The notes: generated by a model from the sequence alone, not told the origin. A stretch of DNA of 64,000 nucleotides from Mycobacterium hubeiense (GCF_002838065.1 NZ_PIZU01000002.1:124001-188000), one strand, 5' to 3'; counted from the first letter of the stretch, positions 16,497 through 25,223 are shown. A program made the numbers and translations.

Positions 16497-18239
16497 TTAC
16501 TGGAACGGCCCTGGATACGGATTCGGACTCTGCTGCTGTGGCACCTGAATGGGAATCGGCACCGGCACAAAGGGCACCGTCACGTACGTCGTCGTCATCG
16601 GATTCGTCGTCGTGGTGGTTGTCCTGGTGGTGGTGGTTGTGGTCGGCGTGGTCGTTGTCGTTGTGGTCGTTGTCGTTGTGGTCGTAGTCGTGGTGGTCGT
16701 AGTCGTGGTGGTGGTTGTCGTTGTGGTCGGCTGCGTGGTCGTCGTGGTCGTCGTCGCCCGCCACGTCGTCTGCGGCGGTTGCGTTGTCGTCGGCGGCGGT
16801 GGTGGCGGAGGAGGCGGCGCCGGCTCTTCGCTGACCGTGACGACGCGCGGCGGCGGAGGAGGTGCAGATGTCACCGGCGGCGGTGCCACACTCGTCGGCG
16901 GCGGCGCTTCGGCCGTCGACGTCGGACCGGTGCTGCTCGTCATCCCGGTCAGCGCGTACGCCACCCCGCCCACAGCGACCACCGCCGCCACCGCTGCCAG
17001 GCCAAACGCCAGCGTAGGCAGCCGCTGCCATGAGCGTGGCTCCTCGATCGGCCCGGTCGGCGGCACGTACTGCACCGGCGGGCGCGCGCTGGGCGCATCG
17101 GTGTCGTAATCCTCGCCCGCATAGGGCACGGGTTCGCCGTCGGCGTCGTCGGCCTCCGACCACGCCAGCGCCCGGAACGTCGCCGACCCCGGCTCGTCGC
17201 TCGGCACATCGGCGACGACGGGCACCACGGGCGCCACCCCGGTCTGTGCCTCCGCTGCCGCCCCGTACGCGGCGAACACCGCGGCACCCACGGCCGCGTC
17301 GAGCGCCGGCTGCGGCGTCGTCACCATCGGTGCTCGGGAATGCTCCGAAAGCCGTTGAGTGATAAGCGGAATACTGGCACCGCCACCGATTGTCACCACC
17401 GATGACACGTCAGCCCAGTGAATCCTGTTGCGCTGCAGCACGTTCTCCAGAGCTGACAGCACGCCGTCCAGCTGGGACGAGATCAGACTCTCCAGCTCGG
17501 TGCGGATGAGCCGAACCCCGGAGCTGTATCCCGGTAGCTCGACGCGCAATTCAGTGACGGTGTCCGAGGAGAGCCGCTCCTTGGCGCGACGGCACTCCTC
17601 GCGCAGCCGCGCAAGCGAACCCACCGCCGCGGTTCCGGCCGGATCGACGGCGCCGGCCCTGGCGATGTCCTCCAGCACATGGGTCAGCAGCGCCTGGTCG
17701 ATCTGGTCACCGGAAAAGTCTGTGTGGCGCACGGTCTCGTCGATCAGCTCAAACGACGACGCCGCGTCGGCCAGGGTGATGCTAGTGCCGCTGCCGCCGA
17801 AATCGAGCAGCGCCACCACACCTTGTGGCGGCAGACCCGGATTGGCGTGCAACGCCGTCAGCGACGCCACCGCGTCCGGCACCAGCCGCGCCGGCACACC
17901 GTTGGGCGCCAGCACCGGGTTGGCGCGCATGCTGTTGCGCAGCGCCCACAACGTCGACTCGCCCCAATGCGCCGGCACCGCGATAGCGATGTCCGCGGTC
18001 GGCTGGCCGCCGGCGGCCTGCACCATCAGGTGCAGTGCGTCGACCAGCAGCCGCTCGGCGGGGTGCGACGAGCCGTCTTCGGCCACCAACGGCACCGGAT
18101 CGCCGACACGTTCGACGAATCCGCTCATGGTGACGCCCGACGGCAGCGTCAATACTGCCCGCCGCGTCACGGGTTGATTGCCGACACGTGCCGCGACCAA
18201 GTTAGTCGTCCCGATCGACAACCCCAACGGGTCGCTCAT
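16497..18239 (-). CDS. Hsp70-like membrane protein with poly-threonine C-terminal tail
   Basis: 580 aa from ATG 18239 (MSDPLGLSIGTTNLVAARVG, phosphate-1 loop of the ASKHA fold); an ATG five codons upstream is less likely. Residues 1-350 form an Hsp70 ATPase-like domain, with phosphate-2 LLDFGGSGTSITL and adenosine motif VVTIGGGASIPLI. A linker and one membrane helix (about 410-433) follow, then a Pro-rich stretch and about 70 residues that are mostly Thr, and an ending rich in Pro/Val/Gln. It corresponds to the proline/threonine-rich protein Rv0312. No substrate-binding domain, so not a classic chaperone. Confidence 0.82.
   Translation of the reverse strand: MSDPLGLSIGTTNLVAARVGNQPVTRRAVLTLPSGVTMSGFVERVGDPVPLVAEDGSSHPAERLLVDALHLMVQAAGGQPTADIAIAVPAHWGESTLWALRNSMRANPVLAPNGVPARLVPDAVASLTALHANPGLPPQGVVALLDFGGSGTSITLADAASSFELIDETVRHTDFSGDQIDQALLTHVLEDIARAGAVDPAGTAAVGSLARLREECRRAKERLSSDTVTELRVELPGYSSGVRLIRTELESLISSQLDGVLSALENVLQRNRIHWADVSSVVTIGGGASIPLITQRLSEHSRAPMVTTPQPALDAAVGAAVFAAYGAAAEAQTGVAPVVPVVADVPSDEPGSATFRALAWSEADDADGEPVPYAGEDYDTDAPSARPPVQYVPPTGPIEEPRSWQRLPTLAFGLAAVAAVVAVGGVAYALTGMTSSTGPTSTAEAPPPTSVAPPPVTSAPPPPPRVVTVSEEPAPPPPPPPPPTTTQPPQTTWRATTTTTTTQPTTTTTTTTTTTTTTTTTTTTTTTTTTTPTTTTTTRTTTTTTNPMTTTYVTVPFVPVPIPIQVPQQQSPNPYPGPFQ
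16603..16755. repeat. Imperfect GTN/ACN triplet tract coding poly-threonine
   Basis: About 150 bp of nearly uninterrupted ACN codons (minus strand), broken only by a few Pro, Arg and Gln codons. On the plus strand it reads as repeats of GTGGTCGTTGTC type. Slippage here would change the Thr-tail length in frame. Confidence 0.8.
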
Positions 18240-18359
18240 AACGGTCCACACCATAGTCGCCGCGCACAGCCGCGCACGTCAGACACTCCGCGCGGACGGT
18301 GTCGAACAGCGTTGGACCGCCGAGGTTTTGCCTGCTCGCAGGTGGGTACAAACACGGGC

Positions 18360-19865
18360 ATGACGTCACTGTGGCTCGCCGATCGAGTTAGCCAGCCGGT
18401 ACCGCCAAGTCCTCTCGATGAATCGAATCGCAGCGCCGATGTCGTGGTCGTCGGCGCGGGCATCACGGGATTGGTGACGGCAGCATTGTTAGCCCGCGCC
18501 GGCAGGGACGTGCTGGTGCTCGAGGCCCACACGGTCGGTGCCGCCGCGACGGGCAACACCACCGCAAAAATCACGCTGCTGCAGGGCCGCAAGCTCTCGA
18601 AGATCCTCGCCAAACACGGCGCCGACGTCGCACGCAACTACGTCCAGGGCAACCGCGAGGGCCAAGACTGGATCCTGCGCCACTGCGACGCGCACGGGCT
18701 GTCCGTCCAGCGCGAGGACGCCTACACCTATGCCCAGTCCGAACAGGGTGTGCCGGCGGCGCGCGCCGAGCTGCAGGCCTGCGAAACCGCCGGGCTGCCA
18801 GCCGAATGGGCCGACGACGCCGATGTGCCGTTTCCGTTCCACGGCGGAGTCCGGCTGGCCGATCAGGCGCAGTTCGACCCGATGCCGTTGCTGGACAGTC
18901 TCATCGTGGAGTTGGAAGAACGCAGCGGGCGCCTGGTGCAAGGCGTTCGCGTGCAACGGGTCTCGGGTGACGGCAACGGTCTGAAGCTGCACGTGCGCAC
19001 GGTGACCGGTGACGAGTTCGACGTGGTATGCGGGCAATGCATTCTGGCGACGGGCATTCCGATCCTCGATCGCGGCGGGTTCTTCGCCCGCCTCAAGCCC
19101 AACCGCTCCTACTGCATGGCGTATCAGGTGCCCGGCAACATCACCCGCGGCATGTACATCTCCTCCGACTCGCCCACCCGATCGGTGCGTTACGCGCCCA
19201 CCAGCGACGGGGATCGGTTGATCGTCGGCGGCGCCGGGCATCCCGTGGGTCGCGAGAAGAGCCCGGCAAGCTCGGTGCAGGAGCTGGGCTCGTGGGCCAA
19301 GATGCACTATCCGGGCGCGATGCAGACGCACTACTGGTCGGCGCAGGATTACACGCCGGCCGACGAGCTACCGTACGTCGGCCCGATCCTCCCTGGCAAC
19401 GAGAAGATCTTTGTCGCAACGGGTTTCGACAAGTGGGGTATGACGAACGGGACCGCGGCTGCGCTGGCCCTATCGAGCCGCATTCTCGGCGGGCGGATGG
19501 ATTGGGCCGATTCGTTCGCCAGCTGGAGTCCGCATGCGGTATCCGGCATTCCGACCGCGCTGCAAGCCAATCTCGAAGTGGGTTTCAACCTGGCCAAAGG
19601 CTGGATCGCCCCGGTGACGCGCATCGGCAGCCGCGTGCCCGAGGACGGCGGCGTGGTCAGCGGCCCGCCGTGGCACCTGGAGGCTCGATGCCTGGTGGAC
19701 GGCGTCGAGCACCGGGTATCACCGGTGTGCCCGCATCTCGGCGGCATCGTCAACTGGAACGACGCCGACGAATCGTGGGACTGCCCGCTGCACGGGTCGA
19801 GGTTCGCACCCGATGGCACGCTGCTGGAGGGTCCGGCGACGCGTAACCTGACACGCCATGGGTGA
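18360..19865 (+). CDS. FAD-dependent oxidoreductase with C-terminal Rieske domain
   Basis: 501 aa from ATG 18360; a longer open frame starting inside the neighbouring Hsp70-like gene is an artefact. Residues 29-60 give the FAD dinucleotide-binding motif VVVGAGITGLVTAALLARAG. The DAO-type domain runs to about 400, with FVATGFDKWGMTNGTAAAL near its end. The last 80 residues are a Rieske [2Fe-2S] domain: CPHLGG near 456 and CPLHGS near 475 (CxH..CxxH). Likely a cytosolic amine/amino-acid type oxidase coupled to a Rieske centre; substrate unknown. Overlaps the next gene by 8 bp. Confidence 0.85.
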   Translation: MTSLWLADRVSQPVPPSPLDESNRSADVVVVGAGITGLVTAALLARAGRDVLVLEAHTVGAAATGNTTAKITLLQGRKLSKILAKHGADVARNYVQGNREGQDWILRHCDAHGLSVQREDAYTYAQSEQGVPAARAELQACETAGLPAEWADDADVPFPFHGGVRLADQAQFDPMPLLDSLIVELEERSGRLVQGVRVQRVSGDGNGLKLHVRTVTGDEFDVVCGQCILATGIPILDRGGFFARLKPNRSYCMAYQVPGNITRGMYISSDSPTRSVRYAPTSDGDRLIVGGAGHPVGREKSPASSVQELGSWAKMHYPGAMQTHYWSAQDYTPADELPYVGPILPGNEKIFVATGFDKWGMTNGTAAALALSSRILGGRMDWADSFASWSPHAVSGIPTALQANLEVGFNLAKGWIAPVTRIGSRVPEDGGVVSGPPWHLEARCLVDGVEHRVSPVCPHLGGIVNWNDADESWDCPLHGSRFAPDGTLLEGPATRNLTRHG

Positions 19866-20316
19866 CATCGACGACATCAAACAAGTCAAGTACCGCTACC
19901 TGCGCGCCCTCGACACCAAGGACTGGGACGAGTTCGCCGACACGCTCACCGAGGACGTGGCCGGCGATTACGGGCAGTCGCTGGGCGGCGACGGCCTGCA
20001 CTTCACCGACCGCGCCGCGCTGGTGGACTTCATGAAGCGCTCGCTGGGCCCGATCATCACCGAGCACCGCGTCACCCACCCCGAGATCACCGTCGACGGG
20101 GACGAGGCGACGGGCACGTGGTATCTGCAAGACCGGGTGATCGCAGCCGATTTCAACTTCATGCTCATCGGCGCGGCCTTCTACCACGACCGCTACCGCC
20201 GCACCAGCGACGGGTGGAAGATCTGCGCGACGGGCTACGACCGTACCTATGACGCCACCATGTCGCTGGAGAATCTGAACTTCAAGCTGAAAACCGGTCC
20301 AGCACTGAAGATTTGA
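19858..20316 (+). CDS. SnoaL/NTF2-like protein
   Basis: 152 aa. A cone-shaped alpha+beta barrel is predicted from IKQVKYRYLRALDTKDWDEFADTLTEDV at the N-terminus, EHRVTHPEITVDGDEATGTWYLQD in the middle and FYHDRYRRTSDGWKI in the last strands. The family includes isomerases, dehydratases and ligand-binding proteins; no specific activity can be read from the sequence. Its ATG lies inside the end of the FAD/Rieske gene (ATGGGTGA overlap), so the two are translationally coupled. It is the likely counterpart of Rv0310c, although orientation relative to neighbours may differ. Confidence 0.8.
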   Translation: MGDIDDIKQVKYRYLRALDTKDWDEFADTLTEDVAGDYGQSLGGDGLHFTDRAALVDFMKRSLGPIITEHRVTHPEITVDGDEATGTWYLQDRVIAADFNFMLIGAAFYHDRYRRTSDGWKICATGYDRTYDATMSLENLNFKLKTGPALKI

Positions 20317-20319
20317 CGG

Positions 20320-20961
20320 CTATTTCGCGATAGCGATCAACGCGCCCGGGCGCAGCCAGCGCATGATCTGCACCAGCGTGGCGTCGTCGATCGCCACGCA
20401 GCCCGCCGTCGGTCCACCGTCGGTGGTGTGCAGGAAGAAGGCGCTGCCGTGGCCCGGGATCCGCGCCTTGTTGACACCCATCACCACGGCGTGCGCGTAC
20501 TGCGGGATGTCGAGGTTCTCACTTGCGCCGTCGATGCGGAACGGGCACTGCTCTCGCTTGCACACCTGCATGGTGTTGTAGGTCGGGCTGTTTACGTCGC
20601 CGTCCCACCAATGATCCGGGCCCACCTGCACATACTGCAGTCCGGTGCCGGGATTGGGCTGCGTGCCGAACGCGAAGTCGAGCGTGAAAACGCCCATCGG
20701 GGTCTTCTTCTCACCTTCGCGTATTTGCGGGGCCATCCCGTTGGCGCCGATGTGCGCGGGGATGCCCGCGGCGATCGGCTGCCAGCCTTGGGGGCCGCGT
20801 TGCCACACGTCCATCTTGGCCGACGAACCACCCACGCCCACAACGGAAATCACCTGCGTCGCACCGCCGACCGAGCCGGCGAACCACGGCGTCACCGCAT
20901 GGCTGATCGGTGCTGCGGCCAATGCGATTGCCGCGCATACCAACACCAGCAGCCATCGCAT
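20320..20961 (-). CDS. Exported L,D-transpeptidase-like (YkuD) protein
   Basis: 213 aa. Signal peptide 1-22 (LLVLVCAAIALAAAPISHA). The catalytic region is HGSAFFLHTTDGGPTAGCVAI, with His171, His178 and Cys188 as the likely catalytic set of a YkuD domain (HxxxS/TxGC pattern). Predicted to act on periplasmic peptidoglycan peptides. It is shorter than the large mycobacterial Ldt proteins, which carry Ig-like domains, and fits the Rv0309 type. It ends 3 bp from the convergent SnoaL-like gene. Confidence 0.83.
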   Translation of the reverse strand: MRWLLVLVCAAIALAAAPISHAVTPWFAGSVGGATQVISVVGVGGSSAKMDVWQRGPQGWQPIAAGIPAHIGANGMAPQIREGEKKTPMGVFTLDFAFGTQPNPGTGLQYVQVGPDHWWDGDVNSPTYNTMQVCKREQCPFRIDGASENLDIPQYAHAVVMGVNKARIPGHGSAFFLHTTDGGPTAGCVAIDDATLVQIMRWLRPGALIAIAK

Positions 20962-20970
20962 CCACCCATG

Positions 20971-21798
20971 CTAGGTGGCGACGGGTTCACCTTCGAGCAA
21001 GCCACGCAGCCACGCCGCCCATTTCGTCTTCTCGGCTGCCGCGGTGTCGGCGGCGTCATCGCCGTAGAAAAAGACGCTGGCAACCCCGCGGGCCCCGTCC
21101 CCCATCCGGAAGGCGCCGATTACGGCAATGCCGCCTGCGGGCTCGTCGAGGCGGAGCATCAACTCGCGGTGGTCGGCGGCCTGGTGGACGCGCTCGACGA
21201 CACCGGCGAGCCGCGGGGCTCCGGAGGGAGTTTCACGCCGGTCACCGACGTTGGCGCCCGCGAGGTTCAGCGCGCTGGTGAGCCGCTCCCACACCTGCGC
21301 CTCGTCGCCGGGGTAGTTGGCCATGGCCCTGACGGGCGCTGGGCGCTGACCCGCGAAGTGCTTCAGGTACACCCGCAGCACCTCGAAGAAGCCGGGCCAG
21401 CCGCCCTCGAAGCTCTCGAGTTCGTCGTCCCAGTCGTCTTTTTCGGTGAACAGGCTGTGCACCATTCGCACCACACATTGCCCGCCGGAGTGACTGGTGA
21501 CGACGACTTCGGTCGCGACCGGCGGCGCGTCGCCGCTCCACCCGTACTCCTCGTAGGCGAACCGGACCGGCGGCTCCCACGCCGTCACCGTTCCCGTAGA
21601 GGTGACCTCACCGCAGTTCACGTCGCCGAAGTCGAATGTGATTGTGCCGCGGACACGTTCGTCGACCGTGGTCGGAGTGAACCACGCGCTCATACCCGGT
21701 CCGGTGGCGATCGCGTGCCAGACCTGTTCGGGAGTGCCGGGCACGAGAAACTCCATCTCAACCCAGCGACGGCCTGAATCGTCCTTCTTCAACGGCAT
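20971..21798 (-). CDS. SRPBCC (AHSA1-like) protein
   Basis: 275 aa from ATG 21798 with GGAGGA 7 nt upstream; a longer open frame upstream overlaps the regulator and is discarded. Residues 8-150 form a START/SRPBCC domain (VEMEFLVPGTPEQVWHAIATG, GPGMSAWFTP, TVTAWEPPVRFAYE, MVHSLFTEKDDWDDE). The last 120 residues are a second, less typical module. The family binds hydrophobic ligands or acts in stress responses; no ligand can be named. It overlaps the upstream ArsR gene by 10 bp, so it is coupled to it. Confidence 0.8.
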   Translation of the reverse strand: MPLKKDDSGRRWVEMEFLVPGTPEQVWHAIATGPGMSAWFTPTTVDERVRGTITFDFGDVNCGEVTSTGTVTAWEPPVRFAYEEYGWSGDAPPVATEVVVTSHSGGQCVVRMVHSLFTEKDDWDDELESFEGGWPGFFEVLRVYLKHFAGQRPAPVRAMANYPGDEAQVWERLTSALNLAGANVGDRRETPSGAPRLAGVVERVHQAADHRELMLRLDEPAGGIAVIGAFRMGDGARGVASVFFYGDDAADTAAAEKTKWAAWLRGLLEGEPVAT

Positions 21799-22391
21799 TT
21801 CGCGTCCTCCTTGGTGTCTGGGGCGTCTGGCATGGGATAGGCGGCGAGCACCAGCCGATAGGCGCGGCCGGCGTCGTCGTGATAGCGGGCGACCAACGAC
21901 GTGACCGCCTCCGATAGTTCCTTGGTGAAGGCGGCACGGTCGGCGGGCGACCGGAACCGCACAGCCGTGTCGATCGTCAACGTCGCCAGCCGCTTGTTCT
22001 GCTGGCGCGCCTTGCGCCACAGCCCGCCGACCTCGCGGACCGCCCGCGCGGCGACGGCGATCAGGTAGCTCGCAGATAGCCGGTCGTTGGTGCGGCCGGG
22101 ATCCGCGGCGACGGGTCCGAGCGCACCGGGAGACACGACGTAGGACGACGCGGTCGCGACCATCAGCCGTTCGGTGAGCCCACCCCACCGGCGCTCGCCC
22201 GCGACTTCGACCAGCCGATGAGACTCCAGCGCACGCAGGTGATAGTTGACCTTCTGCCGCGAGATTCCCACCCGCGACGCCAGCGTGGCGGCCGACGCCG
22301 GCTCGGTCAGCTCGGCCAGAAGCCGGCTGCGGACGGGGTCCAATGCGGTCACCGCGGCGGCCGGGTCGGCGATCACCTCCACATCGAGCAT
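21789..22391 (-). CDS. ArsR-like HTH transcriptional regulator
   Basis: 200 aa. The winged HTH lies at residues 20-75 (VRSRLLAELTEPASAATLASRVGISRQKVNYHLRALESHRLVEVAGERRWGGL). No cysteine-rich metal-binding motif is present in the recognition helix, so metal sensing is unlikely. The remaining 120 residues are helical, of a kind seen in regulators paired with SRPBCC proteins. A 9-bp-arm palindrome starts 14 bp upstream, which suggests autoregulation and control of the divergent PAP2/DGK gene. Confidence 0.83.
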   Translation of the reverse strand: MLDVEVIADPAAAVTALDPVRSRLLAELTEPASAATLASRVGISRQKVNYHLRALESHRLVEVAGERRWGGLTERLMVATASSYVVSPGALGPVAADPGRTNDRLSASYLIAVAARAVREVGGLWRKARQQNKRLATLTIDTAVRFRSPADRAAFTKELSEAVTSLVARYHDDAGRAYRLVLAAYPMPDAPDTKEDAKCR

Positions 22392-22404
22392 GCCTGCATC
22401 GTCG

Positions 22405-22428
22405 CCTTGACAAGTTTGGTTGTCAAGG
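22405..22428. promoter_or_regulatory. Operator between the ArsR-like gene and the PAP2/DGK gene
   Basis: Perfect inverted repeat CCTTGACAA-GTTTGG-TTGTCAAGG in a 57-bp divergent intergenic space. Each arm contains a -35-like TTGACA (22407-22412 on plus, mirrored on minus), so bound regulator would block both promoters. Confidence 0.7.
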
Positions 22429-22448
22429 GCACGGGATACGTTGGCTTC

Positions 22449-23939
22449 ATGGATCTGCCGTTGCGACGACGCCGGGAGGGCCTACGGCAGATCGGCCGGG
22501 GGCTGGGGACGCTGGACCGCGAAGTGTTCGAAGCGATCGCCGAGTCGCCCAGCCCGCTGCTCGACGCCACGATGCCGCGGCTGACGCGCGCCGCCGACCA
22601 CTCCAAGCTGTGGTTGGCCATTGGCGCGGCGCTGGCCGTACTCGGCGGGCCGTCGGCGCAGCGCGGCGCTACTCGCGGCTTGTTCAGCCTCGCGGTGACC
22701 AGCCTGCTGACCAACCAGGTGGCCAAGCGAGTGTGGCGACGGCCGCGGCCGAACCGGCTGTCGGTGCCTCTGGCGCGGCAGACCCGACGCTCGCCGACAT
22801 CGAACTCGCTGCCGTCGGGGCATGCGGCCAGCGCGGCGGCGTTCGCGGTCGGGGTCGGGCTGGAGAGCCCGCCGCTAGGCCTCGGCCTGGCGCTGCTGGC
22901 GGGGCTGGTGGGCATGTCACGCGTGGCCACCGGGGCGCACTATCCCGGCGACGTATTCGCCGGTTTCGGCATCGGCGCGGGTATCGCGGTGCTCGGTGGC
23001 CGTGTGGTGCCGCCGATTGCGGAGGCCAGTCTGCCCGCCGCCGATCCGCTGCGGGTGGACACCCCGCCCCGGCCCGACGGTGCCGGCGTGGTGCTGGTGG
23101 TCAACCCCGCGTCGGGCGGAGGTACCGGCGCCCGCATCGCCGATGAGGTGCGAAAAGCGTTGCCGCGGGCTGAGATTGTCGAAGTCGGCGACGACGACGA
23201 TGTCGAGGACGTGCTGCGCGCGGCGGCATCTCGGGCCGAGGTGCTGGCCGTCGGCGGCGGCGACGGCACGGTGGCGTGTGCGGCCGGCGTGGCGGTAGAG
23301 AAGGGGCTGCCGCTGGCGGTCTTTCCCGGCGGCACCTTCAACCACTTCGCCAAGGACATCGGCTGCGATTCGGTCGCCAAGACCGTCGACGCGATTCGCC
23401 GCGGCAGCGTGGCGTGCGTCGACCTGGTCTGCCTCAACGAAGGTCATATGGTGATCAACACCGCCAGCATCGGCGCCTACCCCCGCTATGTACGGTTTCG
23501 TGAACGGCTCGAACACCGGATCGGAAAGCCGCTGGCCGGCGTCTACGCGATGTGGCACACGCTGCGCCGCGACGAGCCGGTGCGCATCAGCTACGACAAC
23601 AAGACATTGCAGACATCGCTGTTCTTCCTTGGCAATTCGACGTATCTGCCTTCGGGTTTCGCACCGTCACGGCGCACGCGCATGGACGATGGGCTGCTCG
23701 ACGTGCGGATCCTCGAGACCGGCCGCAGATTCGCCAAGTTGAGGATTGTGACGTCGCTGCTACTCGGACGGCTGGAGCGCAGCCCGCTGTATCACGAACT
23801 GCGCGTGCCGGAGTTCTCGTTCAAGGCGGTGGACGGTCCGACAGTGTTGGCGCATGACGGCGAAGTCGGAACCAAGTGCAGCGAGGCGACTTTCAGCGTG
23901 CGCTACCGGGTGTTGCCGGTGTTTCGTCCGCTTCCGTGA
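22449..23939 (+). CDS. PAP2 phosphatase fused to a diacylglycerol-kinase-like domain
   Basis: 496 aa from ATG 22449. Residues 60-190 hold a membrane PAP2 domain with all three motifs: KRVWRRPRPNR, LPSGHAAS, and SRVATGAHYPGD. Residues 210-490 are a lipid kinase catalytic domain, with VVNPASGGGTGA, VGGGDGTV (ATP-binding GGDGT) and LGNSTYLPSGF. A lipid phosphatase and a lipid/sphingoid kinase in one chain may recycle polyprenyl- or glycerolipid phosphates. The pair has opposing chemistry, so one half could also be regulatory. Divergent from an ArsR-like gene; the 3' end overlaps a second PAP2 gene. Confidence 0.88.
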   Translation: MDLPLRRRREGLRQIGRGLGTLDREVFEAIAESPSPLLDATMPRLTRAADHSKLWLAIGAALAVLGGPSAQRGATRGLFSLAVTSLLTNQVAKRVWRRPRPNRLSVPLARQTRRSPTSNSLPSGHAASAAAFAVGVGLESPPLGLGLALLAGLVGMSRVATGAHYPGDVFAGFGIGAGIAVLGGRVVPPIAEASLPAADPLRVDTPPRPDGAGVVLVVNPASGGGTGARIADEVRKALPRAEIVEVGDDDDVEDVLRAAASRAEVLAVGGGDGTVACAAGVAVEKGLPLAVFPGGTFNHFAKDIGCDSVAKTVDAIRRGSVACVDLVCLNEGHMVINTASIGAYPRYVRFRERLEHRIGKPLAGVYAMWHTLRRDEPVRISYDNKTLQTSLFFLGNSTYLPSGFAPSRRTRMDDGLLDVRILETGRRFAKLRIVTSLLLGRLERSPLYHELRVPEFSFKAVDGPTVLAHDGEVGTKCSEATFSVRYRVLPVFRPLP

Positions 23940-24564
23940 CGGGAGCCGACGGCTGCAGCATCAGCACGCAGGCGACGAAATGGGCGTAGCCCAAAGCCCA
24001 TCCGGCGATGACGTCGGAGAGGTGATGCACGTTGAGCACCACCCGCCCGAGCCCGATCGCGATGACGATGACGGCGCCGACGGCGATCAACCAGCCGCGC
24101 AGCGGAGCTCGCAGAAACCGCCAGACGACGGTGAGCAGGGCCAGTACACCGACCATCACGCCCAACGCGTGCCCGGAGGGAAACGACGACGACGGCGCGA
24201 ACACCAGCGCGGTGGCGGGACGTGGACGGTCGGACGCCCGCTTGGCGATTTCGATGAGGAGCCCGCTGAGTTCGACGCTGAGCACCAGGAACAGGGCAAG
24301 CCGAAGGTTGCGACGGGTGAGGGCCACGACGATAACCACGAGGGCCGCCAGCCGGAAGGCCATCGGCCCCAAGACGGTGCAGAAGACGTGCCATGCGGTG
24401 ACCCAGCCGGGGCGGGTTTCGCCGTACCGGTGCAGCACATCCAGGGTTGCGGTGTCGAGGTCGACGAGCCAGTTCCACTGCGACGCATAGCCGATCCACA
24501 TCAGTACGTAGATTGCGACGGCCGCAATGGCCGACCCGATGAGCCATCTGCGGTGCGCCGTCAT
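23893..24564 (-). CDS. PAP2-family membrane phosphatase
   Basis: 223 aa from ATG 24564 (MTAHRRWLIGSAIAAVAIYV); longer frames upstream run into the next gene's promoter. About six membrane helices. The motifs are KRASDRPRP, FPSGHALG, and GRVVLNVHHLSDVIAG, the last with Gly in place of the usual Ser. Predicted extracytoplasmic lipid or polyprenyl phosphatase. Matches Rv0308 by position. Its last 47 bp overlap the 3' end of the convergent PAP2/DGK gene. Confidence 0.85.
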   Translation of the reverse strand: MTAHRRWLIGSAIAAVAIYVLMWIGYASQWNWLVDLDTATLDVLHRYGETRPGWVTAWHVFCTVLGPMAFRLAALVVIVVALTRRNLRLALFLVLSVELSGLLIEIAKRASDRPRPATALVFAPSSSFPSGHALGVMVGVLALLTVVWRFLRAPLRGWLIAVGAVIVIAIGLGRVVLNVHHLSDVIAGWALGYAHFVACVLMLQPSAPVTEADETPATPGSAR

Positions 24565-24610
24565 CTGTCTACCTGTACCACCCGGATGCCCGCCCGTAGG
24601 GTGACGGGGT

Positions 24611-25093
24611 ATGGCTGTGTTCCTGCGCAAGCTGCTACGCATCGGCAAACTGCCTGACGAGCTGCGCGCCGAGCTGGAGGCCGAGGGCATCCTGCACCGC
24701 GCGGAATACGTGCCGGTGACGCGCCGGTTCAGCGGGACCATCCCGGGCCGGCGAGCGGCGGGCAGCGTTGCGAGCTACGTCGGTTCGTTGGTGCTCACGA
24801 ACCAGCGGGTGCTCGGCACGCTGTCGACGGTGCCCAAGCTCGCGGGGCGCACAATCGACCAGCGGTGGGATGCGGTGCAAGCCGGGCCCGTCAAGGCCTC
24901 GATCTCTGACAGTGGTCTGGTGTTGGAGGCGGACATCGCCGAGGTCGACCCGCGGTTCGAGGGCCGGCTGTCGCTGCACTACAAGGACGCGATCGGCGAG
25001 GACGTGCTCTCGCGGTTGCCGCGGCGGTCGCTGGCGTTCGATGTGCCGCCGGAGTACGTGTTCCGGGCGGTCGGGGTGCCGTACCACCCGTAG
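24611..25093 (+). CDS. Conserved hypothetical protein
   Basis: 160 aa, ATG at 24611. The region after residue 50 (YVGSLVLTNQRVLGTLSTVPKLAG) resembles a PH-like or GRAM-like beta fold, and the end (LSLHYKDAIGEDVLSRLPRRSLAFDVPPEYVFRAVGVPYHP) is mixed beta/alpha. No signal peptide or membrane helix. Length and position agree with M. tuberculosis Rv0307c. Function unknown. Confidence 0.7.
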   Translation: MAVFLRKLLRIGKLPDELRAELEAEGILHRAEYVPVTRRFSGTIPGRRAAGSVASYVGSLVLTNQRVLGTLSTVPKLAGRTIDQRWDAVQAGPVKASISDSGLVLEADIAEVDPRFEGRLSLHYKDAIGEDVLSRLPRRSLAFDVPPEYVFRAVGVPYHP

Positions 25094-25223
25094 TGCCCCG
25101 TCGCTCGACGGCGTCCGCGTTTCCCAAACCAGCTCACTAGCCTCAGGGCGGTACCGTGACGCTGCCAGTTGTGAGGACCTGCCGCTGGTCCGGCAGAAGA
25201 TCAAGGGTTGGTGATACGACGCC

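Noticed and set aside
16549..17109. Plus-strand Val/Gly-rich frame over the poly-Thr tract
   Set aside because: Poly-Val here is the complement of ACN repeats, not a gene.
17679..18359. Long plus-strand extension of the FAD/Rieske frame, antisense to the Hsp70-like gene
   Set aside because: The extension is Arg/His/Gln-rich shadow sequence; the real protein starts at ATG 18360 with MTSLWLADR just before the FAD motif.
21799..22413. N-terminal extension of the SRPBCC frame through the ArsR-like gene
   Set aside because: It is an out-of-frame read of the regulator; ATG 21798 has a clear GGAGGA and starts the conserved domain.
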